Shown here in pieces: positions 31,202 through 42,949 of a stretch of 64,000 nt of DNA. The notes beneath the pieces are model-generated. The model was given only the letters and a program-made list of their open reading frames with translations. It ran no database searches and was not told the DNA's origin. The position numbers and the translations under genes are program-made. Origin of the DNA: Pochonia chlamydosporia 170. Lineage: Eukaryota > Ascomycota > Sordariomycetes > Hypocreales > Clavicipitaceae. How positions within the stretch are numbered: the stretch's first letter is position 1; each line of letters starts with the position of its first letter. The stretch lies in the NCBI RefSeq assembly GCF_001653235.2, contig NC_035792.1, positions 1,550,001 to 1,614,000 on the forward strand, read 5' to 3'.

Positions 31202-34200
31202 ATGGCGCCGGTGTCTGATAGCAATTATTTTCCTTCCCTGGGAGACTGCTTGTCCGGGGAACGGGTGCTGTTGTGAGCTTCACCACCACCTCTCAAACGT
31301 GAAGGCGGCAGATGGCCTGTTACTAACAATTGTGTTTATGGTAGATCTTGGAGGCATGTTGCTACAGCTTTATCAGACGAATCTGGCAGGAGACAACGAA
31401 GCACGGAAGTGGTGAATCTCTTGTCCGACGAATATGTCCACGCACTCTTGAAGGACCCAGCTACTGCGTTTGCGCCACCGAATGATGCTACGAAGAAGGA
31501 CTTTGAAACAAAGACGGCGCCGATCAACGTTACCTCAGCATCAACTGAACGATACGATATTAAGTTGCTTAAGGAGGATGCCGAATGGCTGAGCAAGAGC
31601 GCAAAGCTGAACTTGGTCGCTGCCTTACGAATTGTTGTTCTTGAAGTGCAATCCCGGCCGAACCGCCATCTTTTGGGGCAATTATCAGCTCAAGATGCAA
31701 CAAATCTCCAGGAAGCAGCCGGCCTTCAAAATGGACAGCGAACTTCATTCATGTCTGATTTTGGAGCCGGTAACGCTATAGATGCCGATAAGATCTCCGC
31801 CGAGTTCGATAATGACGATTCGAGGAAGTGCAGACTCTTCAACATCTTCCTCGCCGAACGAAGATACTTTGTTATGACCATGGACTACTTGCAATCAATT
31901 AGGCTATACGGAAGACTGCCAATATTCACCTCTACCAGTGACAAACTGGTACCGCTTTATAAACTGAAGACTTCGTCAAATGCCAAGGACGAGAGCGTAT
32001 CATTTCTTTCCGCCTACCTCAAAGTTATCACATCCAGCATGACCAGTTTGGAGGCCGGTTTGAAATCCGTAACCGACGACGCCGTACTCCTGAGAGACGA
32101 CATCGAATTGGATTGGCTGGCAACCTTGGTCACCGAAGTTATCCACTCTCAATCTGTGGTTTTCCAGCTGGTTGACACCCTTGGCAACGACTTCCCACCT
32201 TCCGGTGTCATCAACCAGTGGTTTTCGCTGATGGATATGTATAACTTCTTCGACAACATCCAACCTGTTCGTAACAATGCTCGCGTTCTTTTCGGGGTTT
32301 GCTTGCTAACAGAGACTTGCTAGATTAACCAAACGATTGGGGAGCTGGTGCAGCCATTAAAGGCTTTGGCAGTGGCTGTCTCCATCGGCCTTCTTAAACC
32401 CGCGCAATCTCTCACCTTCTTAGCTGAGAGAGAAGAAGAGCCAACACCCTCTGATGATATGTACGATTCATACCTAATCCTGTCAGACGTCTTGGAGCAG
32501 GTCCATAAGAGCGTCATCAGCGCAGCCAGTGTGGATTGCGAAAGCGCTACTCCGGTCATTTTTGCCTGGACGCTTCTTCTGCACCGAATGAACGTGTCAT
32601 ACCAAAACCGAACCGAAAAACGAGACAACCTACTACAACAGAACGCAAGAGAGACCTTTGAATCTGGTGGTGTTGTTCGGCCTATGGCTCGGCGCAACTC
32701 GGCTGGTAGTATATTCTCCATCGAGTCTTCCAAGTTTGATGGGTTTCTTGAGAATACAACCACTGCCAAGGATTTGCAAGTTGTCGAACAACTTGCATCT
32801 GGAGCCACAGCACATGGAAAGGTGTTTGATATCATTTCAAACATGACAGCCTGCCTAGGCCCTTCTTCTGAAGGTAGCATGACACCGTTGCTTAGTTCTC
32901 GCATGCGAAATGCCTTCCTCGAGCTGCTTAAAGTTTCGTACCCTATTGTTGGCTACCAGTCTGAACCTGTTAGCGCCCTTATTTCACTACTCTCACCTGG
33001 TCGTGAATACTGGCAACTTTTACCTGAACAAGACCTCGACGTTTCACAAGATGTCTTGACTAGCATGCTGCAAGATGACTACACCATGGAATTTTACTTC
33101 CAGCAAGCCTTGGATCGCTACCCGTACGAGTTTCTGCCTTTTATCACGATGTGCAAGGCCCTGTGCACCGCTGCTAGTGACGCGAGCGACCAAGATCGTT
33201 CTGAATTTATTCTTACTCTGCTAAGGAGAACACCAACCATAACTTTTACCCTCCCAGACGCCTTTCAAGCATACGAGTTAGTTCAGGAAGACGAAAACAC
33301 AAACTCTTTCTGCTTGTTGGAGGAGTTTCCGTTGATATCATTGTCCTCTTCGTGGAGAAGGAGATACATTGAGGACGACGCGTACAGGCTTCCTGTTGGA
33401 AGCTATGGGCGATTCATCACTGATACTGGCAGGGTGGTGCTGATGGAATACCCTCACTCATCTTTGTCCCTCCTTGGACGCCAACTGGAAATCAACCTGA
33501 TGAAGGAAGGTTATCGATGTGAATTGGGAATGCTGCAACCTGACGAGATTGCCGAAGTCATTTCTCTTTTTGCGACACTCTTTCGAATGGAGCATCTCCA
33601 TGCCGGGCCGCGCTCTACCACCACTCTCGTACATAGAGACAGCGATCTCTTGGCAGAGATTAGCAAACACATCAGCGGTGGTAAAGATGTTGTGACGGTC
33701 GTTTGCGAAACAATGGACTATTACATGCAGGATGAGCTTGCCATGAGCGAGGAGGCTGCGATCAACGTATTGACTGCATGCGTCAAGTTTTTGGATGCCA
33801 TACTAACTTCGCAACCCAGCCGAGTTTGGTCCTACCTGGCAAGAGGGGAGCTTCTCAACTCTGAGTCCAGGGCTGGTAAGCTGGCCAAAATCACTGGTAA
33901 TCTCGATTTGGTGTCTGAGAGATTTGAATTCCTGAATTCCTCGCTCTTGTTGTTCTCAGGGTTGATCGACACAGCCATGACCTCAGCTGTCCAGCGCCGT
34001 GCCGGCAACAAGATTGCTTCCAGACAAAAAACAGACCTGAACCCCTGGTTGGGAACTGCGGACAAAGTGCTGACCAAAGTGAGCCTGTCCATTGCCCACG
34101 CGTCTGTAGATGTGTTTGAAAGCACCTCGACTTGGCGGTTCGATACTGTATCAAATCGTACGCTATTACTGGATAGTGTTGTCCCTGTTCTGAATAAGTT

Positions 34201-36871
34201 GATTACATACAGTTATAGCATGGGAGAGTCGCCTACATCAGATAGCTTGACTTCTTGCCTACGACCTGCAGCCCTGTATGTCATTGACTGTTTTATGACG
34301 CCAGCGAGCGGAACTCTGCGGTTCCAGCCGATTCTCTCCTCACTTATCAACGCTTTCACCATGCCCGAGTCAACTTTGTATTCTACTCGCAACACCATTG
34401 CTCGACGCCAAACCAACTCCATTTTGCAATTCTCCACCACACTTCTCAGGGCAGCCAACTACCTTGAGAAGTCCTCCACAATGATCGAAACTTACCTTTT
34501 CAAGAGCTCTACGCTCCTTGCTCGGCTGTGTGCGGTATCTGATGTATTCAGAGCCGGTGCCATCAGTCTCCTTGAGTCGCTCGTGGTCAATGCTGCATCT
34601 GCAGCTTCCGAACCGCCATCCCTTCTTGGATATCTTGGCCCTCAGATTTCCAAATCTTTCCTTCAAGTCTTGGCGCATCTTGGACGACCGTTTAATTTGA
34701 CATTGGAGGTTGGTACCATCTGGAAGTTTTTCTCATCTATCCTCCGCAACAGGCAACAGTGGATGTCAAACTGTCTTCTCACCGGACAGACACCTAGAGA
34801 AGCCATGAAACAGGAGACAAAGAAGGGTGAGCTCTCAGCCGATTCGGTTTTCGCAACCGCTCTTGCAAGATTGAAGAAGTTGAAGGAGCTTCAGCCAAAG
34901 GAAGCACTTGCTATTTTAGACTTTGTGGCATCTGCTCAAAATTACTGGCCGTGGACAGTTTTTACGCTTCTTAAAGACACCACATATACTGATGGCTTGC
35001 GGGCTTACGTCCGTGACCTCAAGCCGTCTCATTTGACGGTCAAATCCGATGCTATTCAAACGAGCGTTGATGCCAGAGTGGCAGCTTATGTTGCTGAAAC
35101 CTTGGCTATGCAACTTTATCATTCGCGACATCAAGGAGCTTCCGACGCTTTAGCCAAGAGCCTGCTCTCCGACCTGGATTACTTTATTCGGGATGGCGTA
35201 GAGGTGGCCGGCTACAACAAGTCTTTACATAATAACTTTGGGAAGAATTTCGCCAATAAGTACGCTGGTTGCTCGCTAGAAAACTTTAAGCGTACGGCAC
35301 TGGAGCCCCGTGATTTGGGAAAGAATTACTACTACGACTTGGACCGTGCTACGGATATGTTAGCTTTTGATCCTGGCTGGCTTGGACGAAGGGACAACGG
35401 GTTCAAGAATGAAATGGAACTTGCAAACGCCAACTTGTCGCTGGTTGACGCTCAAATAGTAAGTAAAAGCTGAAGAGATGACGTTCAAGTGGTATAATGA
35501 GGCTAACATGAACTAAAGGCTCTGTTCCATGCCTGGGAATTCTTATTGGTAGAGTTGAGTACGACTTTACCGAAGAACGAGACGGTAACGAAGCAAATGC
35601 TGCAAGTAGCTCAACAATGCTTGAATGCAAACCAAGGCGCGCCAGGGTCTGAGAGCATCTTTGTTAAGCTCGTCGATGCCAGAGCAAGTCTGGCACTCGT
35701 CTTGGTGCAGCGCCTCGCCAAGGTATCTGTCCCAGTGCAGGATATCAACCAACTTTTAGGTACCCTCACAGGTACTATTCACAGCGTGGAAGAACCATTC
35801 TCCAAGGAGTCAATTGCGTATTATCGCACACTTCTTAAAGCACTCTTTGTCACCCTTCGTTCATATCACCTCTCTGAACACAAAGTGGTATCCGAGACTG
35901 CAGTAGACCTTGGTGGTTCGACAGTAACGGTCACGCAAACCGTGCTGAATCTTGTTGACCACGTTGTCGCCAGAGGATTCCGCTCACTCGTGAGCCTTAT
36001 TCACGATAGCGACTCGGATATGTCCCCCGAAGACCTTGCCCTTTTGACTGCAATTTTGCAAGCTTGTTTGAGCATGCCCAACATGGACCAATCGCAGACA
36101 CAGATTCTCAACATCATGGCCGCACATGATGTTGTCAATGCATGCATTTCCTTGTTTTCCTGGGCGGACAAACTGGCATATCAAGGCGACCCTGTATACG
36201 GCGAACTGAGCATTTTATTCTTGCTCGAGCTCTCAACCCTGCCGCTTCTGGCAGAACAGCTAGCTTGCGATGGCGTTCTCAGCAGTCTCCTCTCAGCCAA
36301 CCTCTCCAAGTACATGCTCAGATCCACAATCTCGCCCTATGCCGACGCCCCTGTTGCCCAGCGATGTTACACGATTTGGGTCAAAGGCTTCTTGCCTCTG
36401 ATGTTGAATATGCTGGCATCTCTTGGCACTACGCTGGCTCCCGAAATCACGTATGTGTTGAACCAATTCTCGCATCTTCTGGAGGCAAGTGTGGACAGGT
36501 TTGAAGCCCCGGGAGCCTCTCGGACGAAATCTAAGGCCACCTCGCAGTATCTCACGTTGCTGGCAACGTCTGAGATTCATTCTCTGGCACTACTTACAAG
36601 AGTTTTGTCTGCTATGCGGGTTAATAACAACCGCGATATTCCAGTAGTTGAGTGGGATGCCACCGGCCTCTTGGAGAATGTTGAATTCTGGCTCTCCAGC
36701 AAGCGACTACTTAAAGAGCGTTTGCTGCCCCTGGGACCTCGCGAAATGGAATGGAGGAACACGCGGAAGGAGATGGCAATTCCCGGTGGCACTGAAAGCC
36801 TACTCGAGGAGAAGATTGTTTCGCAGCTTGAGACTGTGCGGGACATCTTGAGCGAGGAGCTGGAGACTTAA
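31202..36871 (+). CDS. NUP188: Nucleoporin NUP188
   Basis: Four exons, 31202-31272, 31345-32266, 32324-35458 and 35519-36871, give 1826 residues, close to other sordariomycete Nup188 proteins. It is an inner-ring scaffold nucleoporin that binds Nic96 and stabilises the nuclear pore, mostly as a long superhelix of helical repeats. The start MAPVSDSNYFPSLGDCLSG and the joined junction VLLSWRHVATALSDE match the family N-terminus. Later blocks such as RRNSAGSIFSIESSKFDGFL, ENTNSFCLLEEFPL, AGKLAKITGNLDLVSERFEFL, EPPSLLGYLGPQISKSF, RNRQQWMSNCLLTGQTPREA and SAQNYWPWTVFTLLK are strongly conserved in fungal Nup188. Intron 2 (32267-32323) is the weakest element: it removes an in-frame TAG but uses a GTTCGT donor, although the GCTAAC branch site and TAG acceptor are good. 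Introns 1 and 3 are canonical. Identification is firm. Confidence 0.93.
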
Positions 36872-37429
36872 AAAAAGACGGTTTGGTTTGGACTAATCAT
36901 CGGCACATATGGCTCCTGCCTAGTCCATCGTGTTTTGGCCCAGTGGATATTATGATTAAATTTTGGTAGTTGACAAAGTATTTTGATAGATGGCGGGACG
37001 TAATAGGCCCTGGCGTTGGAATAAAACGGGCTTCAGATCTCATGTGTAGGACAAGGTTGCATGGTGTGGATATGTACTATTTGAAACGCGGTCAGTAGAT
37101 ATGCATAGTCTATTCTACAGATTGTAGCAAGTTGTTTTTGACGGGTGATTTATTTGAATATTTCAACATGGGATGGGAGGGAATACATGCGCTACACAAT
37201 CCTCATCGCCTCACCAACGTCACATACTCCCCCTCTTTATTCCTTTCGATACAAGTACACGCCATCCAATTCAATGAATGCCCTTGGCGACACCACGATA
37301 TTCAATCATGGCGCTTCAATTCCCCATATCATACATATCCCATCATGCTTCTCCAGTACCCTTTGCTACGTCACGCCAACCACTTCACCTCCGACGCAAC
37401 GACACCAATCTGCTTCCTTGTTCTCGCTC
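36872..37429. other. Convergent intergenic region, NUP188 / TIM9
   Basis: 558 bases of 3' sequence from both genes. Overlapping small frames at 37132-37660 are shadows of the TIM9 region. No other gene is seen. Confidence 0.5.
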
Positions 37430-37793
37430 TTATTTATTCTGCATCTGCTGCGTGAGCTGCGCATTATGCTCCTGGAACCGATCGCTAACACGCTGCTGCG
37501 TAGCCATCCACTTCATCACGCAGCGGTTGATACACCCATTCTCCTTGGTCGACACAGCTTTGGAAGTGAAGTCGTCGACGCACGAGGTGAAGCAGTGCTC
37601 TACAAGGCCGCCGAATGCCTGCGCGGGTTAGCTTGGTCGGTCGTCGGGCCGAAGTGAAAAACGTACGCCCATGAATTCCTTGACTTGGCGCTTTTGCATG
37701 CGCTGCTCTAGCGTGCGCTGCTCGGCTTGTGTTAACCTGTTGGTGTTAGCGGTGCGTCTGCTGGAAGGGCGGGTTGGGTGCGTACATGTCCAT
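37430..37793 (-). CDS. TIM9: Mitochondrial intermembrane-space chaperone TIM9
   Basis: Three exons, 37786-37793 (8 nt), 37667-37736 and 37430-37618, with introns of 49 and 48 nt, give 88 residues. The twin CX3C motifs CFTSC and CINRC, 15 residues apart, form the two disulfides of the small Tims. The surrounding sequence FMGAFGGLVEHCFTSCVDDF and ENGCINRCVMKWMATQQRVSDRFQEHNAQL is Tim9-like rather than Tim8, Tim10 or Tim13. Tim9 and Tim10 form a hexamer that carries hydrophobic inner-membrane proteins (carriers such as the nearby RIM2 product) across the intermembrane space. The first exon encodes only Met-Asp and two bases of the next Met; the frame is restored exactly. Because it is so fragmented, the gene is invisible as one open frame. 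Confidence 0.93.
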
Positions 37794-38433
37794 GGTGGGT
37801 GGTGATGGGATTGTGATGGAGGTTGGATTTGTTGATGAGGTGAGGCGCGGGCTCCTGATGACGATGGGTGAAATTTTGGTAGGGAGTTGGGCGATAAGGA
37901 ATTGAGCTTATCGGTGGGTCCGCATTATTGTTTTGCCTTGTGGTGGTGATGCTCAGTAGGATAGAGAGGCAGCAATGCTTGTCTTTTTTTTTTGTTCTTC
38001 ATTTTTTACTTAAAAAAAAAAATGAATGAATTGAATGGTCATTTGGCTTCAGTTGTATGATGGGATGTTCTGTGGTATTGTTGTTCAATTGGAATGCGTG
38101 ATGAAATGTATTGGTTGGACAGACAATCAAGATTCAACACCGAGGTACCGTCTTAACTGGCATGCTTGGTTCCTCGTCATGAAACTTCAGCATGATCCAA
38201 ATACCTTAATTCACGAGAGAAAGCTTAAATTTCACCATCAATACCAAGGGACTTAAAATGAGGAATAATAAAAATTCGTAATTGCGAACTACAGACCTGC
38301 CAAACAAGGTAGGTAGAAAGGTACAAAGCTTTTCCAACTGGACTCGACCCCCAAACCCTCATCTTATTCAACAACGCGCAACAGCCCGAAGTTCGTCCAC
38401 GATGAGCCAACCCGAATACTGCTCAACATCGCC
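37794..38433. other. Intergenic region between the secreted peptide gene and TIM9
   Basis: 640 bases on the TIM9 5' side. It has a T tract near 37985 and an A tract near 38012-38022. It should contain the TIM9 promoter and the 3' end of the small-peptide gene. No further gene is seen. Confidence 0.5.
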
Positions 38434-38726
38434 CTACTTGTCCATGACAAACTCTGGAGTCCCGCCGCATTCTTTCATAGTTCTTCTGCACTCTTTGCGA
38501 GTGCTAGCGGTCCGGCAATAATACGATGGCTGTCAGAGCCAAAGATGTTAGTGCGTCGTTTGCGATATATATCTCGGGCATACACTCACCCCTTCCTCAC
38601 AACCGGCCTACAAGAGCAGTTAGCACGGATATTAAAGTAGTGTTTGTCAAGTTGTTTAAGCTTGGTGAAGCGTGGACATACCATGCACACTGCGATGAAC
38701 AGAGTGAGAACGCAGAGAACCTTCAT
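38434..38726 (-). CDS. Small secreted cysteine-rich peptide, 52 residues, three exons
   Basis: Exons 38682-38726, 38590-38607 (18 nt) and 38434-38529 join in phase 0 over introns of 74 and 60 nt. The product begins MKVLCVLTLFIAVCMAG, a classic signal peptide, and has a mature part of about 35 residues with four cysteines spaced C-x7-C-x8-C-x6-C, a basic middle (STRKECRRTMKEC) and the end GGTPEFVMDK. Both introns have GT-AG ends and clear branch sites (GTGCTAACTGC and CACTAAC), and the three independent junctions all keep one frame, which supports a real gene. It is too small and too fragmented to show as an open frame. No family is recognised. Such peptides are typically effectors, toxins, antimicrobials or signals; which one cannot be told from sequence. 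Two disulfides are likely. Confidence 0.68.
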
Positions 38727-41700
38727 TTTGAACGTTTGTAAAGTAGGTGATAAGATAGAGTACAAATTCGTGGGAGTTGGTGGAAATAATTTTGAAAAGA
38801 GTGAGCGGTTGAGTAGCTTTTATGACCCTCTGGAAGCTGCTTATTACTATAGCTATTACTGTAGAGTATTATATCTAGTAGCGCTTTTCTGTACTTGTGA
38901 GGTGTCGTTTTTGAAATTTCGCATCTTATTACTAGATATGAGTTCACTATGTCATATATCAAGTCTATTGTTCAACTAAAGCGAGTCTAGGTTGTATTGC
39001 GATCTGAGCCAACAGAGTTTTTTAACTGGTTAGCGAGCCGGGCATTGATCACGATTGAGTCAATTTGCACAGGCGATAAGATTGCATTGCATGCGGAATA
39101 AAATGATCATTCTGGTCTTTTTGCGGAGATGAAGTGATTGCGATTTTGTCCATTCTTCTGGCAAGAGTTTTCCCACACGCTCAACGAAGAGTGACACGCG
39201 CGGTCGAACCAAATTGGGGTCTCAGGAGTTAGGACAAAACACTTTGACCTTGACATAGGAATCATTAGGAGGCGCAACCATGTTTCGGACAAGTTATTAT
39301 TCCACCTGTGTTCGTACCGAACGGCGAAAAACCTTCACGTGGTGGTCAATAATACATCCCACCCTCAGTCATCAAACTCCTCTACCCCACGGCAGGCGAG
39401 TGATGATCCCCCTCCCTGTGGCAAGGATCGATCGTCATGTGGCCGGATGTACCTTGTTGCCCTACTCAGACGCCGCGGCCAGTGCAGCTTTGGGCTGGCC
39501 AAAGCTGCACAAATGGTTGGTCTCGTTATACAAAGTATAAGTGCCGAGATTCAAATGGTGTTCTGGCAAATGAATGCCATGGCAGGATCTCGTTTATGTA
39601 GCCTTTGTCGTATTTGGGCTGCCAAAGACTAGAGGCTGCGGCGCTGTTCTTTGGCGAGTGGCTTGGGCCACAGTAGTCAAATCGACATGGCTTGATGGTC
39701 GCCTAGAATAATGACCTTGGCTTGGTAGTTCTGACGATGCCTGCAGAATCTCAAACGCTGGAGTTTCCAAGGCGATCTTCAGGGTTCCTTTCCTGCCCAG
39801 TCGTTTGGATCTACCAGAATTGTGGGCGGAGACTGCCGCAAGGTGACGTGTGAACCAGTGAATGCTGCATGATCCAAATTTGGAACAGACTAGGGAGGGC
39901 TGGTGCAGTAGCCGTGCTCAACCTGCTGACAGATGGCTAAGAATGACGGAGCTTCATCCTGCACCCCGCTAGGAAATCGGTTGAGAAGCTCTCAGACGGC
40001 TGGAGCGAAGGTATGACTGGGGAGGATGAGGCACGGACGTTGCCTTTTGAAGCTTGCCGAACCACGTTTCTTGTCCCGTTTTGAACCCTCAGTGTGCTGA
40101 GGACGTTAGTTGTCCGAACCAAAGGTGTAGGTGAGGAGTTGCACAATACTGCCATCAACAACTGCAGGTTACTCACATTGCATCATACCCATTTTCGACA
40201 TGTAGCTGGTCGCATCCAAGACGCCTCAGCAAAGTGCCTCATCGACCCTAGCCAGAAGCTTTATCGGTTTGCGAATCTTCTATGCATGTCCCCTCGTAAA
40301 TGCTGAACTCAATGAATGCGGGCTTGGCCAAGCGACCAAGGGATCCGAATTGTGTCCCATTGCCAGGGAACGACTGGCTGTGACAACAGCAGCTGCAAGG
40401 TGTGAGTTTGGTGGCGGGACAAGGTCTAAATTGTCTCACGATGTGATTCAGGACGCGCTTTGGTATGAAGAGACAATGGGCCGATGGCAGTAGCTCTTAT
40501 TAGTGAGTCAAACAAACTGGGGAATGTGAGCTTGCCCATCGGCGTCCACAAATGCGATGGTGCTTGAGAAAGCGTCATTGTCAATTGCATCAACAGCCCT
40601 CTTGCGATTGTGAACCCGTCAAGAGATGGACAGAAGCACTTGGTGCAATATCAAAGAAGATGTGGGCTGGATGTTGATAGGAAGTTGAATATTGTTATCA
40701 GACGAGATCAGTTGACCTCTGCGTGGGAATACAGCCATTCAACGGACGCTCCTTCCCCGATTATGCTGGCTGAGGCCAGACTCCTTCCCTTCGTGTTGAA
40801 CAAGGGCGGATGATAGACCCCAAATGCAGCCCAGTTCAACTTGACCCCAAGATGTCTGGCGTCAATCTTCTATTTATCTATTTGGCTGTGAGACTTGTCT
40901 CTTACGTTGTATGAAGTCTTGTGCGATACCATTGGGCTTGCTCGTCTTTGCCTAAGAGTGAGACTGAGTCTGCCACCTCTGGAACACCAAAGCAGGGCGG
41001 CAATACCTGTGTACCCTCATCACCACAGACTGCAAGCCTGGGTCTCGCCGTTGTACCAGTGAGTTATTTCTATCCGCATTACCAGCCATAAACGTAAGCA
41101 ACACATGTTCGGCCTGCTTAGCTCGATTCTAGGAACAAAGGCGATAGCCGGTGGTTCTTCGTTCCCGTATTATCTTTCTTGGCTCTCGACTTCTTGTCGC
41201 ACATCGCCGAGCTAGACAAGGGCTCGGACTGAACCCAGAAAGCCAGTCATATGAAGGCGTCGTTGCGTTGCCGCTTGTTCGTGCTGCATTTCGGGGCGAC
41301 TGCATCCCATAAAGCTTCAGCGGAGCTCCATGACCACATTTGATGACCTTTTTAGGCGCCTTGTTCATTTTCCTGGTCATGATACGAATCCGTAAACAGG
41401 CCCTGACTGTCAAGAACGCCCACAGCGAGTTACAAAGACACATGGCCCACGACGACACTGTGATGCTGGACGCCACCAACAACGAAAAGTCAAGGCACAC
41501 AAACCAGACGGGAGTGGACTTCTGCCTTCCTATTGTTGGTAGTAGTTTGATGGGGAAGACTGGGCTAGTCATCCTTCTTTCCAACCATTCTTGACTCCGA
41601 GGTCTCTTCTACCACCGGCGCCTGGATGAGAAAGGTTCAACCATCACAGCCTGTTTCAATAAAGTTCGTCAGTCAATGTCCGTCCCTTCTAGTTTGCTTG

Positions 41701-42949
41701 GGTTCCAGTTTCTGGTCACCCTTGTTGTCCTGCAGGGACAGGCGCACACTTGAAATTTCCCAGGCTGGTCCGTCGCTGCTCCGTCGCCACGGCCCACATC
41801 TCTGACCTTGGTTTCGAGACTTCCTGCTGCCACAGCACCGCCCCGGCCTAGACCAAACCAATCCAGCCTTCTGTTGGTCGTGGTGACGCTCACACAGTTG
41901 ACGCCAGTTTGCTCGTCTCCACAGCAAAACTGACTGGAGCTTCCAAGGCCGGAGGCTCCAGTCATCGTCTCCAGACCTTAGGCGACAGTCCAGTCTGGTC
42001 TGGTACCAAGCGAGCACTGGAATCTGTGCCAAAAATCGCGTACTTTCCTCGTTTCGACTCAGAGGTCGAAGATCCTGCGCCTGCTTCCCAAATCCAAGCG
42101 CTTCGTACGAAGTATCCTGGGGGCAAATACATACCCCCCGTGCCTCTACAGAGTACTCCCCTTCCCACTGGTACCCTACCACACATCTTGACACCTGTGA
42201 GTACCCCAGCACATGTGCTTTTTGTTGGCCTCGACGAAAAGGGCCTGACCCAAGGTTGAGCCCAGTGTCCATTGCCACCTTTCTTGTTGCCCATAAGGTC
42301 CTGAGGGTCTTCCTGGCTTACATGTCCGTAGCATTGTGGCCAAAGCTGTGTCCGACTCGACGACACCTCCACCAAGCACCGCCCGCACCAGACTGCCCGC
42401 CTTGCGAATCCCTGTTTCATCACCATTCCCATAGCTTCCGCGCGCCAAACATCTCACGCTCCTCCTGCTCTTGCCTCGAACATCTGTCCACGCTCTCGGC
42501 GTCGCACGCATTCGCTTCCTCATGTTTCTGACGACAGGATCTAACGCTCGGCCACTCGTTCGACCCTAGATGGTTTCCTTCGACCCTCTTGACTCTCCTA
42601 CAGCAGCCGTGTGTTGTTGGACATTGAACACTCGGTCGACTCCAATCGATCTCTTATACTCACCCGTCGCAATTACGGAACGAAGCTGCCAGAGTCTTCG
42701 TAATTGATAATTTCTTTGCGATTGGTGGCGAATGTTTTTTATTGTACTCTAGCCGTCATCCAACTCACTATTGACGACGGCCGCTGTCGCTCCTCCGGGC
42801 GGAATCTCCTCGCCCCGGTCGCCTGCCATTCCGGCGTTGAGCTTCGCAAGTTCGACTTTGGCACGTCGGCGGACATCGTTGCACAACTTCTTCGACTCGA
42901 CTTGCGCTCATCATATTCCTGAGCTGTCCTTCGGCCGCTCTCGGTCACC
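38727..42949. other. 4.2 kb gene-free stretch upstream of the RhoGAP gene
   Basis: No supported gene. Frames such as 41129-41584 (-) and 41673-42278 (-) lack domains and coding character. Two TGAGTCA motifs occur at 39056-39062 and 40504-40510. The last kilobase is pyrimidine-rich on the plus strand and probably is promoter and long 5' leader for the RhoGAP gene; GTCTGG/CCAGAC motifs recur at 41970-42003 and 42388. Confidence 0.45.

Noticed and set aside
41129..41584. 151-codon minus-strand open frame
   Set aside because: No domain, mixed composition rich in Arg, Ser and Cys, and competing frames on the other strand; consistent with non-coding DNA.
41673..42278. 201-codon minus-strand open frame
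   Set aside because: Trp-, Arg- and Gly-rich sequence typical of the antisense of pyrimidine-rich leader DNA; lies in the RhoGAP upstream region.
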